Source of the DNA: an uncultured Prevotellaceae bacterium
Lineage (GTDB): Bacteria > Bacteroidota > Bacteroidia > Bacteroidales > Bacteroidaceae
Direction of reading: 5' to 3'
Length of the DNA stretch: 64,000 nucleotides
Assembly: GCA_902761905.1 (NCBI GenBank)
Contig: CACWMK010000017.1
Location: 468-64,467, forward strand
The position numbers were made by a program, and so were the translations under genes. A model generated the notes under the pieces. The model made no database searches. It was given only the letters and a program-made list of their open reading frames with translations, and had not been told where the DNA came from. Shown piece after piece: positions 25,774 to 35,146 of this stretch. Position 1 is the first letter of the stretch; each line of letters opens with the position of its first letter.

Positions 25774-27132
25774 ATGTCTAGACAAAAGAAATTCATACTC
25801 CAAGAGAGTGAGATTCCCACACAGTGGTACAACATTCAGGCTGATATGCCAACCAAACCTATGCCTCCCATCCACCCTGCTACCAAGCAGCCTCTGGGTG
25901 TAGACGACCTTGCACACATCTTCCCTCGTGAGTGCTGTGTACAGGAGTTGGACACAGAGCATCGTTGGATTGATATTCCTGAGGAAGTACTAGAGAAGTA
26001 TAAGTTCTATCGCAGCACACCGCTGGTTCGAGCCTATGCACTCGAAGAGGCACTCGGCACACCAGCCCATATCTACTTCAAGAACGAGAGTACCAACCCA
26101 CTGGGCTCACATAAGATTAACTCAGCCATACCTCAGTGCTACTATGCCAAGCAGGAAGGCACCACTAATGTAACCACAGAGACTGGTGCTGGACAGTGGG
26201 GAGCAGCTCTGAGTTATGCTGCTAAGATTTACGGTCTGGATTGCGCTGTATATCAAGTAAAGATAACAATGCAACAGAAGCCATACCGCTCGAGCATCAT
26301 GCGCACATTTGGTGCAGTGGTTGAGGGTTCGCCTTCGATGTCGACCCGTGCTGGTAAGGACATACTGACCAAGGATCCTACACATTCAGGTTCGCTGGGT
26401 ACAGCTATCTCTGAGGCTGTAGAGTTGGCCACCACCACACCTAACTGTAAGTACACACTAGGATCGGTACTCAATCACGTTGGTCTGCATCAGACCATCA
26501 TCGGTCTTGAGGCCGAAAAGCAGATGGAGAAGGCTGGTGAATATCCTGATATCGTGATTGCCTGCTTTGGTGGTGGTAGTAACTTTGGTGGTATCGCCTT
26601 CCCATTCATGCGTCACAATCTGTGCGATGGAAAGAAGACAGAGTTCATCGCCGCTGAGCCAGACAGTTGTCCTAAGTTGACTCGCGGTCAGTTCCGCTAC
26701 GACTTTGGCGACGAGGCTGGTTATACCCCACTGCTGCCAATGTTCACACTGGGTCACAACTTCAAGCCAAGCAACATCCACGCAGGTGGTCTGCGCTATC
26801 ATGGTGCAGGTATGATTGTAAGTCAGTTGCTTAAGGACGGTCTGATGCGTGGTGTAGATATCCCACAGCTCGAGACCTTCGAGGCAGGTATGCTGTTTGC
26901 CCGAACTGAGGGTATCATCCCTGCTCCTGAGAGTTGTCACGCCATTGCTGCAACCATCCGCGAAGCCAAGAAGTGCAAGGAGACTGGCGAAGAAAAAGTT
27001 ATCCTCTTCAACCTCTCAGGCCACGGTCTCATCGACATGCCAAGCTACGACTCATTCATCAAGGGCGACCTGCAGAACTACACTGTAACTGATGAGATGA
27101 TTGCTGCTAATCTGGCAGAACTGGATAAGTAA
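25774..27132 (+). CDS. trpB: Tryptophan synthase beta-like enzyme (TrpB2 type)
   Basis: PLP enzyme making tryptophan from indole and serine. At 452 aa, with the N-terminal extension (PTQWYNIQADMPT), it belongs to the TrpB2 group, which often lies apart from trpA and works alone on free indole. The PLP lysine is Lys114 in NPLGSHKINSA. ETGAGQWG (about residues 135-142) and the phosphate-binding GGGSNFGG (about 267-274) are present. No other trp genes are nearby, which agrees with an indole-salvage role. A strong terminator follows. Confidence 0.92.
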   Translation: MSRQKKFILQESEIPTQWYNIQADMPTKPMPPIHPATKQPLGVDDLAHIFPRECCVQELDTEHRWIDIPEEVLEKYKFYRSTPLVRAYALEEALGTPAHIYFKNESTNPLGSHKINSAIPQCYYAKQEGTTNVTTETGAGQWGAALSYAAKIYGLDCAVYQVKITMQQKPYRSSIMRTFGAVVEGSPSMSTRAGKDILTKDPTHSGSLGTAISEAVELATTTPNCKYTLGSVLNHVGLHQTIIGLEAEKQMEKAGEYPDIVIACFGGGSNFGGIAFPFMRHNLCDGKKTEFIAAEPDSCPKLTRGQFRYDFGDEAGYTPLLPMFTLGHNFKPSNIHAGGLRYHGAGMIVSQLLKDGLMRGVDIPQLETFEAGMLFARTEGIIPAPESCHAIAATIREAKKCKETGEEKVILFNLSGHGLIDMPSYDSFIKGDLQNYTVTDEMIAANLAELDK

Positions 27133-27152
27133 TCACTTTATGATTTAAATAG

Positions 27153-27180
27153 TAATCCCCGCTCGTTTGAGCGGGGATTA
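27153..27180. terminator. Bidirectional terminator (trpB / barrel protein gene)
   Basis: TAATCCCCGCTC and GAGCGGGGATTA form a perfect 12-bp stem with a GTTT loop between convergent genes. Confidence 0.88.
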
Positions 27181-27190
27181 TTGTTTTCTA

Positions 27191-27985
27191 TTAGAATATG
27201 CGACCTGTTATCGTGAGTTTCAGAACTGGATAAACAGTCAGCTTATCGATAATCTTCGACAGGGTATCGTCAGTATCGTTCAAATCGTTTATCTTAACCT
27301 CCGTGTCGTCCTGATAAACCTTCATCTTTCCCATAAACTGGCAACCAGCTTCAAAGCGTAATCCCAAACGATTCTTGGGCACCAGACGGCCAACACCAAG
27401 TCCAACATAAGGACGGAATTTCTTTACGCGAATATCACCACTAATATCACCCTTCTCGTCAAACTTCACGTTGTATTTGTCGAGTTCAGCAGTGATGCTA
27501 CTCAGAATTATATCCTTAAATGCAGGATAATCCTCGATAGCATTCTGTATTACGTCGCTATGACCTGTCAGTGTGCCAAGCTTCTCACCCCCAAACGAGA
27601 AACCACCTGCAATGAAAAAGCTTGAGTTGCCTCCAAAGGGATAGATATTCAGCTTTACATCCATCGTTGTGCGCTTCAAATCGCCAGTAATCTTAACTTT
27701 GTCGTGGTTAGGAATAGTAATCTGAGCAGGAAGGGCTCCGAGGTTGTAATCAACATTCACATCACCCTTAATCTTGATGCTAGGCATGAAATTTACACCA
27801 GCACTCAATTCCAGATAGTCAGTAATAGGAGCAGCAACGCCCACGCCAATACCCTCAGTGCTAGCCGAAACATTCAGCCCTACATGGTTAAATATACCAC
27901 GATCGATATCATCCCACCACTCTTGTGCTGATGCAGATGTACTTCCTATCAGCATTGTAATACATGCAATAAATAGTTTTTTCAT
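27191..27985 (-). CDS. Predicted outer-membrane beta-barrel protein, unknown function
   Basis: 264 aa with a signal peptide (residues 1-20, ending ASAQ). The mature part is made of alternating strands (VGLNVSASTEGIGVGVAAPI, LELSAGVNFMP, FRPYVGLGVGRLV, LGLRFEAGCQFMG) and ends in an aromatic residue (TGRIF), as barrel proteins do. It resembles small OmpW/OmpA-barrel-like proteins of Bacteroidetes. No family can be fixed. It is a single gene with its own promoter. Confidence 0.7.
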   Translation of the reverse strand: MKKLFIACITMLIGSTSASAQEWWDDIDRGIFNHVGLNVSASTEGIGVGVAAPITDYLELSAGVNFMPSIKIKGDVNVDYNLGALPAQITIPNHDKVKITGDLKRTTMDVKLNIYPFGGNSSFFIAGGFSFGGEKLGTLTGHSDVIQNAIEDYPAFKDIILSSITAELDKYNVKFDEKGDISGDIRVKKFRPYVGLGVGRLVPKNRLGLRFEAGCQFMGKMKVYQDDTEVKINDLNDTDDTLSKIIDKLTVYPVLKLTITGRIF

Positions 27986-28030
27986 ATCAGTAATTGTTTT
28001 AAATTAGTAATAACATATTTATATCAATTG

Positions 28031-28038
28031 CAAAGATA
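28031..28038 (-). promoter_or_regulatory. -7 box (TATCTTTG) for the barrel protein gene
   Basis: TATCTTTG on the minus strand, 45 nt before the ATG at 27985. Confidence 0.6.
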
Positions 28039-28089
28039 TATACTTTTTTCGTAAAATGCAAATTTTACTCATACTTTTTTCAACAAATA

Positions 28090-28113
28090 AATCCCCGCCA
28101 TCTAGCGGGGATT
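28090..28113 (-). terminator. Terminator after the bamD-rpoZ operon
   Basis: AATCCCCGC (28090-28098) and GCGGGGATT (28105-28113) form a 9-bp stem with a 6-nt loop, flanked by A/T runs on both sides. Confidence 0.8.
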
Positions 28114-28120
28114 ATTTGTT

Positions 28121-28582
28121 TTATCTTATTCTATCCATCGAGCGGACCAACTTTTCGTCTGCCAGGATGGCGCGACGGGCCATCACATAGAGTATCAGCG
28201 AAATAGCTGGGAACACAGCAGGCCACGAAGGACGGAACTCAACGGCTCCCCACGACTTATCGCCAACCATCTGGCCTACAACGAAGAAGCACACATACCA
28301 ACCAATGATAAACAACACATTGAACAGACAGAACAACGCCTGCATCTTGCGATTGTTAAATATAAATATGGTATAGGTAGCTATTGCAGCTGTTGGCAGC
28401 AACACTGCCATCAGTGGCCAGGTATCAAAGTGATGCTTACCCAGGGGATCGGTAAACCAGAGGTTGTACACACGAGCCACCTGCAGTCCGCCCAATTTAA
28501 ACGAGCCTATCTGCATACAAAGACAAATGACGGTCATAATGATGGCCGCCAAAAGATATAATGTCTGCTTACGCTGTATCAT
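28121..28582 (-). CDS. DUF4293 family membrane protein
   Basis: 153 aa with four TM helices (about residues 8-26, 55-75, 82-103, 122-139). The opening MIQRKQTLYLLAA is the usual start of DUF4293 proteins, which in Bacteroidetes sit after rpoZ, as here (5-nt gap). Function is unknown. Confidence 0.85.
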   Translation of the reverse strand: MIQRKQTLYLLAAIIMTVICLCMQIGSFKLGGLQVARVYNLWFTDPLGKHHFDTWPLMAVLLPTAAIATYTIFIFNNRKMQALFCLFNVLFIIGWYVCFFVVGQMVGDKSWGAVEFRPSWPAVFPAISLILYVMARRAILADEKLVRSMDRIR

Positions 28583-28587
28583 ACTGA

Positions 28588-28926
28588 TTAATCTTCCTGT
28601 GTCTGTGCCTCGCGAGAAGGATCACGCCAGTAAACCTTATTCTCTACAAACTCCTGTGTTGCGAGAAGACTTGGCTTTGGCAGTTTTTCGTAGTAACGTG
28701 AAATCTCGATCTGCTCACGATTCTCGAATACCTCCTCGAGTGAATCGTTGTATGAAGCGAACTCTGCCAGCTTCTTCGACAGATCGTCCTTAATCTGAAG
28801 GCTAATCTGGTTGGCACGCTTACCAATGATAGCTACGCTCTCGTAGATATTACCTGTGTCGTCACACAGATCCATAATGTTACGTGTTACGGTGTTAACC
28901 GGTGCTTTTGACTTCTTATAATCCAT
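28588..28926 (-). CDS. rpoZ: RNA polymerase omega subunit
   Basis: 112 aa of the Bacteroidetes omega type. The core is the helix pair with NIYESVAIIGKRANQIS (residues about 27-43), matching the conserved omega segment that clamps the beta' C-terminus. It is followed by a lineage-specific tail (ISRYYEKLPKPS). It is the middle gene of the bamD-rpoZ-DUF4293 operon, with 3-5 nt gaps, a gene order common in the phylum. Confidence 0.88.
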   Translation of the reverse strand: MDYKKSKAPVNTVTRNIMDLCDDTGNIYESVAIIGKRANQISLQIKDDLSKKLAEFASYNDSLEEVFENREQIEISRYYEKLPKPSLLATQEFVENKVYWRDPSREAQTQED

Positions 28927-28929
28927 ATC

Positions 28930-29757
28930 TTAATCTTTAATTACTTTTTTGCACTTATTGATATATTTCTCTGCCAACTGTGCATTCTTAGATTCAGGGA
29001 ACTCGTTGATGAATCCGTAGCACTCATCCTCAGCATCGCGATAGCGGTCCAGTCGTTTCTCCTCTGAACTATTTTCTGCCAGTTCAAACTTAGCCTTCAT
29101 TATCAGCAGCATCAGATCCTCACGAATACTGCAGTAAGGATAGTTCTTAAGGCAGTTCTGGGCTGTGATTATGCAAGCTGTATAGTTACTCTCCTCGTTC
29201 GAGTTGATGTTACCAAAATATCCACCCAGATTGTAGTAAAGCTCGGCCGACAGATATTCCTTCTGTATCAGTTTGTCGTGTAATTCGTAGAGACGAGCTT
29301 GAGCCTGAGCGCGAAGCGACGACTCTGGATAAAGATCGATGAACTGCTGATAGGCAGTGATGGCGCCATTGGTAGGCGACTGATCGAGTCGAGGCTCAGG
29401 TGCACTCTGATAAAGTGACTGACCTACATAAAAATAAGCCAACTCAGCATAGGTGCCACGAGGATAGCTGGTAGTATATTTTCTGAAAGTCTCAGAAGCA
29501 GCATCATAGTCCATATTGCCATATTGGGCCATACCTAACATATATAAGCACTCCTGAGCATCATCAGTACCTTTCTTGATAGTCACAAGTTCTTCCAACA
29601 AACTTGTAGCCTGCTGGAACTTTCCACATGCGAATGCCTCCTTGGCATACTCATACTTATAATCAGAGTCTCCATACTTGTAGACGCTGTTAAACTCTGA
29701 GGCACAACTGCTAAGCAGTAAGGCCGCACATGCCAATGTAATGATACCTTTATTCAT
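28930..29757 (-). CDS. bamD: Outer membrane assembly lipoprotein BamD
   Basis: 275-aa component of the BAM complex that folds outer-membrane proteins. Lipobox LSSC with Cys18. TPR-type helical pairs fill the rest, with YKYEYAKEAFACGKFQQATSLLEELV (read in parts; about residues 35-60), YPRGTYAELAYFYVGQSLY (about 95-113) and YPESSLRAQAQARL. The length matches the family. It heads the operon with rpoZ and DUF4293. Confidence 0.9.
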   Translation of the reverse strand: MNKGIITLACAALLLSSCASEFNSVYKYGDSDYKYEYAKEAFACGKFQQATSLLEELVTIKKGTDDAQECLYMLGMAQYGNMDYDAASETFRKYTTSYPRGTYAELAYFYVGQSLYQSAPEPRLDQSPTNGAITAYQQFIDLYPESSLRAQAQARLYELHDKLIQKEYLSAELYYNLGGYFGNINSNEESNYTACIITAQNCLKNYPYCSIREDLMLLIMKAKFELAENSSEEKRLDRYRDAEDECYGFINEFPESKNAQLAEKYINKCKKVIKD

Positions 29758-29767
29758 ATTCGGGGTG

Positions 29768-29775
29768 CAAAATTA
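29768..29775 (-). promoter_or_regulatory. -7 box (TAATTTTG) for bamD
   Basis: TAATTTTG on the minus strand, 10 nt before the ATG at 29757; a very short leader. Confidence 0.55.
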
Positions 29776-29850
29776 GCACTTTTCGCGCAAATAACAAAGT
29801 TTTATGTGATGTTTTTGGCGTTTTTTGATGTTTTTTTAATAACTTATTCG

Positions 29851-29858
29851 TATCTTTG
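29851..29858 (+). promoter_or_regulatory. -7 box (TATCTTTG) for uvrB
   Basis: TATCTTTG, only 8 nt before the ATG at 29867; predicts leaderless or almost leaderless mRNA. Confidence 0.6.
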
Positions 29859-29866
29859 CAAACTCA

Positions 29867-31903
29867 ATGAGCAAATTTATACTTACATCGGATTACAAAC
29901 CCACTGGCGATCAGCCAGAAGCGATACGTCAGTTGACCGAAGGGCTGGATCGTGGAGACCGTGCGCAAGTACTGCTTGGCGTTACGGGCTCGGGTAAGAC
30001 GTTTACTATGGCTAACGTCATTGCACAGCATAATCGACCCACCCTGATACTTAGTCACAACAAGACACTTGCAGCCCAGCTTTATGAAGAAATGAAGGGG
30101 TTCTTCCCCCAGAATGCAGTAGAGTACTATGTAAGCTATTATGACTATTATCAGCCTGAAGCTTATCTACCAACCACTGATACTTACATCGAAAAAGACC
30201 TGGCAATCAATGATGAGATTGATCGTCTTAGACTTTCTGCTGTATCTAACTTATTATCAGGACGTAACGATGTAATTGTCGTATCATCCGTTTCATGTAT
30301 TTACGGTATGGGCAGTCCAGTAGCTCTACAGGAGAATGTTATAGAGCTGAAGAAGGGACAGATACTAGACCGCAATGCATTGTTAAGAAAGTTAGTTGCG
30401 GTATTATACGTAAGAAACGACCTCGACCTGCAACGAGGCAACTTCCGTGTAAAGGGCGATACAGTCGATATTGCGATGGCTTATAGCGAGGTGGTTCTGC
30501 GAATCACGTTCTGGGATGACGAAATTGATGCAATCGAAGAAATGGATGCAGTTACATTCGACCGTTTGGCCAGTTTCGATGAATATCGCCTCTACCCTGC
30601 CAACCTGTTTATGACATCGCAGGAACAGACAAACATCGCCATACGTCAGATTCAAGACGATCTGATGAAGCAAGTACTATATTTCGAAGAGATAGGCGAC
30701 CCTATAAAAGCCCAGCGAATAAAGGAACGCGTGGAGTATGACATGGAGATGATTAAGGAGCTGGGCCACTGCTCAGGCATAGAGAACTACAGCCGTTATT
30801 TTGATGGTCGCCAGGCTGGCGAACGACCATATTGCCTGCTGGATTTCTTCCCAGACGATTACCTGCTGTTTATCGACGAGAGTCATGTAAGTGTACCACA
30901 GATAGGCGCCATGTATGGAGGAGACCGCAGCCGCAAACAAAATCTGGTGGAATACGGATTCCGTCTACCAGCAGCATTCGATAATCGCCCACTAAAGTTT
31001 GAAGAGTTCCAGAAGGAGGTTAATCAGGTAATCTACGTAAGTGCCACCCCAGCCGACTATGAACTTGAAGAGGCCGAAGGAGTAGTTGTAGAACAAGTAA
31101 TCCGTCCAACAGGACTACTCGACCCCGAAATCGAGGTCAGACCTAGTGAGAATCAGATAGACGACCTGCTTGATGAAATACTAACCCGCAGCCATCGTGG
31201 TGAACGAGTGCTCATCACTACACTGACCAAACGTATGGCTGAGGAACTGACAGAATACCTGCTTAACCATAGTGTAAGCACAGCATATATCCACAGCGAT
31301 GTAGCCACATTGGACCGTGTAAAAATCCTGAGCGACCTGCGCCAAGGAGTGTACGATGTACTGGTAGGAGTAAACCTGCTGCGTGAGGGTCTCGACCTGC
31401 CAGAAGTATCGTTAGTAGCAATACTCGATGCTGACAAAGAAGGATTCTTGCGTAGTCGTCGCAGTCTTACCCAGACCGCAGGACGTGCAGCACGAAATGT
31501 AAATGGCAAAGTAATTATGTATGCCGACAACATCACTGCATCAATGCAACTAACCATCGACGAGACTCTGCGCCGCAGAATGAAACAGATGAAGTACAAC
31601 GAGGAGCATAACATCACTCCAAAACAAATCATCAAAAACCTGTCATTCAGTGCATTACAGAAGGAGAATCGTGCCGACACCAAGGAACTGATTCGTGACA
31701 TCTCACTTGCAGCCGAAGGTGGTAACAAGGTAATGATAGCAGCCGACCCGATAGAGGAACGTATGACGCGACCACAGATGGAGAAGCTGATAGACGAGAC
31801 CACCAGAAAGATGAAAGAGGCAGCGAAGAACCTCGATTTCTTGCAGGCCGCACAGTATCGCGACGAGATAGTAAGACTACAAAAGGAGTTGGAATTAAAG
31901 TAA
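29867..31903 (+). CDS. uvrB: Excinuclease ABC subunit B
   Basis: Damage-verifying helicase-like subunit of nucleotide excision repair (678 aa). Walker A is GVTGSGKTF with Lys44. The beta-hairpin region is YYDYYQPEAYLP (about residues 93-104). Motif II is the DESH in FIDESHVSVPQIG. Helicase motifs V and VI are present (VGVNLLREGLDLPEV, QTAGRAARN). The C-terminal UVR domain (about 632-670, FLQAAQYRDEI) contacts UvrC. Nothing is missing. uvrA is not in the window. Confidence 0.97.
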   Translation: MSKFILTSDYKPTGDQPEAIRQLTEGLDRGDRAQVLLGVTGSGKTFTMANVIAQHNRPTLILSHNKTLAAQLYEEMKGFFPQNAVEYYVSYYDYYQPEAYLPTTDTYIEKDLAINDEIDRLRLSAVSNLLSGRNDVIVVSSVSCIYGMGSPVALQENVIELKKGQILDRNALLRKLVAVLYVRNDLDLQRGNFRVKGDTVDIAMAYSEVVLRITFWDDEIDAIEEMDAVTFDRLASFDEYRLYPANLFMTSQEQTNIAIRQIQDDLMKQVLYFEEIGDPIKAQRIKERVEYDMEMIKELGHCSGIENYSRYFDGRQAGERPYCLLDFFPDDYLLFIDESHVSVPQIGAMYGGDRSRKQNLVEYGFRLPAAFDNRPLKFEEFQKEVNQVIYVSATPADYELEEAEGVVVEQVIRPTGLLDPEIEVRPSENQIDDLLDEILTRSHRGERVLITTLTKRMAEELTEYLLNHSVSTAYIHSDVATLDRVKILSDLRQGVYDVLVGVNLLREGLDLPEVSLVAILDADKEGFLRSRRSLTQTAGRAARNVNGKVIMYADNITASMQLTIDETLRRRMKQMKYNEEHNITPKQIIKNLSFSALQKENRADTKELIRDISLAAEGGNKVMIAADPIEERMTRPQMEKLIDETTRKMKEAAKNLDFLQAAQYRDEIVRLQKELELK

Positions 31904-31913
31904 AAAATCATAA

Positions 31914-31941
31914 AATCCGTGTTAATCCATGTAATCCATGC
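31914..31941. repeat. Short tandem repeat AATCCRTGT
   Basis: Three units (AATCCGTGTT, AATCCATGT, AATCCATG) lie between uvrB and the next promoter. Similar AATCCGTG repeats are scattered in Bacteroidetes genomes. Confidence 0.55.
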
Positions 31942-31962
31942 CTGATTATAAAAAATTCTTAG

Positions 31963-31970
31963 TAATTTTG
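31963..31970 (+). promoter_or_regulatory. -7 box (TAATTTTG) for the DUF4468 gene
   Basis: TAATTTTG, 29 nt before the ATG at 32000. Confidence 0.55.
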
Positions 31971-31999
31971 CACGGTTTTATAATATAAACAAGGTGAAT

Positions 32000-32617
32000 A
32001 TGAAAAAGTATCTTATAGCCATACTGATGGCAATGCCCCTGATAGCTTCGGCTCAGGACAACACATGGGAACGTATAGAACAGCCTCAAGAAAACAAGGA
32101 GAATCCAGATGCCAAGTATCTGGCAGAAGGAGCAGTACCCGAGGTTGACGGCATAGTATGCTGGCAAACCACCATCAATGCCCCAGGCAAATCGGCTCAG
32201 CAGATCTACGACATTTTGTATAAGCAGATAGACAAGATGACCCATGAGCCGAACCAGATAAAGAATAGCGCCATAGTTGTAAACGACCCTGAGCAGGGCC
32301 ATCTTGGTGCTATCTTCCACGAGTGGCTGGTATTCAAAAATGCGGCACTTTCGCTAGACCGTACTCAGCTAAACTTCCAGTTAAAGGTGAGATGTTATGA
32401 CGAGAAAGCCGATGTACAGATGCTACACATAAGCTATGACTACGATGTGGAACGCAAGCCATTCCACTACACAGCTGAGGAGTGGATCACAGATAAGTAT
32501 GCCGTAAACAAGAAGCATACCAAGCTATACCCAGTTTCTGCCAAGTTCCGCAGAAAAACAATTGACCGTAAGGACTTTATCTTCAACAAGTTCGCTACCC
32601 TACTTAACGAGAAGTAA
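32000..32617 (+). CDS. DUF4468-like secreted protein
   Basis: 205 aa with a signal peptide (residues 1-18, ending ASAQ). The middle has the DUF4468 layout: a strand ending VCWQTTINAPGKSAQQIYDILYKQIDKM (read in parts; about residues 50-78), then the helix-strand pattern of a TBP-like fold. The C-terminus (about 150-195) is basic. ATG at 32000 follows an AAGGTG ribosome-binding sequence; a GTG at 31994 is the alternative start. The gene opens a probable three-gene unit with a small membrane protein and a porin. Confidence 0.72.
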   Translation: MKKYLIAILMAMPLIASAQDNTWERIEQPQENKENPDAKYLAEGAVPEVDGIVCWQTTINAPGKSAQQIYDILYKQIDKMTHEPNQIKNSAIVVNDPEQGHLGAIFHEWLVFKNAALSLDRTQLNFQLKVRCYDEKADVQMLHISYDYDVERKPFHYTAEEWITDKYAVNKKHTKLYPVSAKFRRKTIDRKDFIFNKFATLLNEK

Positions 32618-32623
32618 CAAAAC

Positions 32624-32797
32624 ATGAGCAAAGACCTGATACGCAACATCCTGAACATCATCTTCATGATTGGCGCAGTCGTGGGCGTAATTCTATTTCT
32701 TTCAAAGAACGAAGAACGACACAACCTCGGTTTGTACATCATACTATTCTCGATGTGCTTTAAGATAGCCGAATCGTCTATGCGATTGATAAAGTAA
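32624..32797 (+). CDS. Small membrane protein, 57 aa
   Basis: An ORF of 57 codons starts 6 nt after the DUF4468 gene and ends 3 nt before the porin gene, so it sits tightly inside an operon. It encodes two hydrophobic helices (about residues 8-26 and 36-48) joined by a charged turn (SKNEERHN). Coding is supported by position and spacing; no longer frame competes. Family and function are unknown. Confidence 0.7.
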   Translation: MSKDLIRNILNIIFMIGAVVGVILFLSKNEERHNLGLYIILFSMCFKIAESSMRLIK

Positions 32798-32800
32798 TAT

Positions 32801-35146
32801 ATGTACAGAAGACTATCACTATTAATTATAACACTATCGGTATTGGTACATGCCAGTGCCCAAGATACTCGTCAGTTTAACCAGATTGACGAAAATGGAA
32901 ATGTTTCACAGCGCAGCGGAAATAGCAGTAGCAATTTCAATAAGCATAACAACGACACCACAAAAAACAAGGTAATACCCAAGGGACTTTATACATGGAC
33001 CATCGACAGACGTTTTGGCGATATTATTCCTACAGAACCCGACACGGTGCCACACTTGTATATGAACACCACATTCAATAGTGGTGTTTATGGCGACTAC
33101 AACACTACAGGTAGTAACTATACTGCACGTTTGAGCCGTATTTATATCGACCGTCCGTTTGGCGAATACTTCATATTCAGCGAACCATACAGTTTTGTAA
33201 ACAAGAGACCAGAGACCTTTCTGTTTATGAACACCCTGTCGCCATATACCAGAATTGATTATGACAACTGCGGCGACAAGACCAACGGCGAGGACCATAT
33301 CGACGCCAAGTTTGGAGTCAATGTCAACAAGCGGCTTAACTTCGGTTTCGATCTCGACTACGCTTATGCCTGCGGATATTATAGCAACCAGAATATCTCG
33401 CACTTCAGCGGGTCGCTTTTTGCATCATATCTGGGCGATCGCTATCAGATGCACTTCTTCTTCAATGCTGCGCATCAAAAAGCATCAGAGAACGGAGGTA
33501 TAACAACAGATGACTACGTTACTCATCCCGAGTCATTCCAAGACAACTATCAAGAAAGCGAAATACCAACAGTACTATCACAGAACTGGAATCGTAACGA
33601 CCATCAGCACGTGTTCCTCACCCACCGATATAATCTGGGATTCTATCGTATGGTAAAGATGACCGACGAGGAGATTAAAGCACGCAAGTTTGCTATGGAA
33701 TCACAAAAAGAGCACGAAGCCGATCGTGAGAACAAGAATCTGAACGACAGAGAGATTCGCAAGAATAAAGACTTCAAAAAGCCTACAGGTCGCCCCGAAG
33801 GAGCAATCGTTAGAGGCAAGGAGCCACAGAAAGATTCGCTGAATATTGCTGCTGACACCACCCGCATTAAGGTTAACGGACAGGCAGCCATCGACAGCCT
33901 GAATCGTCTGCAGGCCATTCAAGACAGCATCGATGCCACAATGAAACGTGAGTATGTACCAGTAACAAGTTTCATACATACTCTCGACATCGACAATTAC
34001 GATCGTATTTATCAGTCATATTACACCCCAACAGATTATTATAAGAACACCTATTACAAACAGGGACTGGAATTCGGTAATGACTCTATCTATGACCAGA
34101 CAAAACATTTCCGCATAAAAAATACGCTGGGAATAGCCCTGCTTGAAGGATTCAACAAATGGGTAAAGGCAGGTCTGAAAGGTTTTGTAACCTACGATCA
34201 TTGTATATATCGTATGCCAAGCATAGACAATGGTATAACATATTGGGACAGATGGCACGAAGACGACATCAGTATTGGCGGACAACTCAGTAAAACTCAG
34301 GGCAAGACACTACACTTTGACGTTACAGCAGAAACCTGGGTTGGAGGTGCCGATGCGGGCGACTATACCATCGACTTCAGTACCGACCTGAACTTTCCAT
34401 TGTTTGGCGACACAGTACAGCTGGCTGCTTCAGCTTTCTATTACCATTGCAACCCTGTTTTCTTCCAGGCAAAATATCACTCAAAACACTTCTGGTGGGA
34501 TGCTGAAGATCTGAGCCGTGAGACAAGAAGCAGGATTGAAGGATTATTCTCGTATCAGAAGACAGACACAAAACTTCGAGTTGCCATCGAGAATATCAAG
34601 AACTACACCTACTTTGGCATGAGTTACGATATGACATCAAACGGTGGACGCAAGAATATGACAGCCGGCATCTATCAGGAAGGCAGCAACCTTACTGTAT
34701 ATACAGCACAGCTACATCAGAACTTCCGTCTAGGCCCCCTTAATTGGGAGAACTTTGTCACATATCAGAACTCTAGCAACAAGGACGTTCTTCCACTTCC
34801 CGATTGGAACATCTTCAGCAATCTGTATCTGAAGTTTAAGATAGCGAAGGTATTAGGCGTTGAACTTGGAGCCGATGCCACTTACTTCTCTAAATATAAC
34901 GCCCCTGACTTCTGTCCTGGTATCAACCAGTTTGCAGTACAGCAGAACAAGGACAGTCGCGTAGAGTTAGGCGGCTATCCATTTGTCGACGTATACGCCA
35001 ACATGGTTCTTAAGGGAGTAAGATTCTTTCTCGTGATGAGTAATGTGGTAAATGGCGGAGGCAATCACATGAAATTCCTCACACCACACTACCCCACCAA
35101 CGGATCGGTGTTACACTTTGGAGTTTCATGGCCTTTCTTCAACTAA
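32801..35146 (+). CDS. Putative porin (Porin_10 family)
   Basis: 781-aa outer-membrane protein with a signal peptide (residues 1-20, ending ASAQ). It has the Bacteroidetes Porin_10 features: GLYTWTIDRRFGDI and the VPHLYMNTTF segment near the N-terminus, then RPFGEYFIFSEPYSF. A charged, Lys/Glu/Asp-rich insertion (about residues 290-385) interrupts the barrel strands. The C-terminus ends in an aromatic strand (HFGVSWPFFN), as needed for barrel assembly. It overlaps the end of menA by 4 nt. Substrate unknown. Confidence 0.82.
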   Translation: MYRRLSLLIITLSVLVHASAQDTRQFNQIDENGNVSQRSGNSSSNFNKHNNDTTKNKVIPKGLYTWTIDRRFGDIIPTEPDTVPHLYMNTTFNSGVYGDYNTTGSNYTARLSRIYIDRPFGEYFIFSEPYSFVNKRPETFLFMNTLSPYTRIDYDNCGDKTNGEDHIDAKFGVNVNKRLNFGFDLDYAYACGYYSNQNISHFSGSLFASYLGDRYQMHFFFNAAHQKASENGGITTDDYVTHPESFQDNYQESEIPTVLSQNWNRNDHQHVFLTHRYNLGFYRMVKMTDEEIKARKFAMESQKEHEADRENKNLNDREIRKNKDFKKPTGRPEGAIVRGKEPQKDSLNIAADTTRIKVNGQAAIDSLNRLQAIQDSIDATMKREYVPVTSFIHTLDIDNYDRIYQSYYTPTDYYKNTYYKQGLEFGNDSIYDQTKHFRIKNTLGIALLEGFNKWVKAGLKGFVTYDHCIYRMPSIDNGITYWDRWHEDDISIGGQLSKTQGKTLHFDVTAETWVGGADAGDYTIDFSTDLNFPLFGDTVQLAASAFYYHCNPVFFQAKYHSKHFWWDAEDLSRETRSRIEGLFSYQKTDTKLRVAIENIKNYTYFGMSYDMTSNGGRKNMTAGIYQEGSNLTVYTAQLHQNFRLGPLNWENFVTYQNSSNKDVLPLPDWNIFSNLYLKFKIAKVLGVELGADATYFSKYNAPDFCPGINQFAVQQNKDSRVELGGYPFVDVYANMVLKGVRFFLVMSNVVNGGGNHMKFLTPHYPTNGSVLHFGVSWPFFN

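Noticed and set aside
31153..31911. Minus-strand frame of 252 codons opposite uvrB
   Set aside because: Antisense shadow of uvrB with Ser/Arg-rich composition and no independent start signal.
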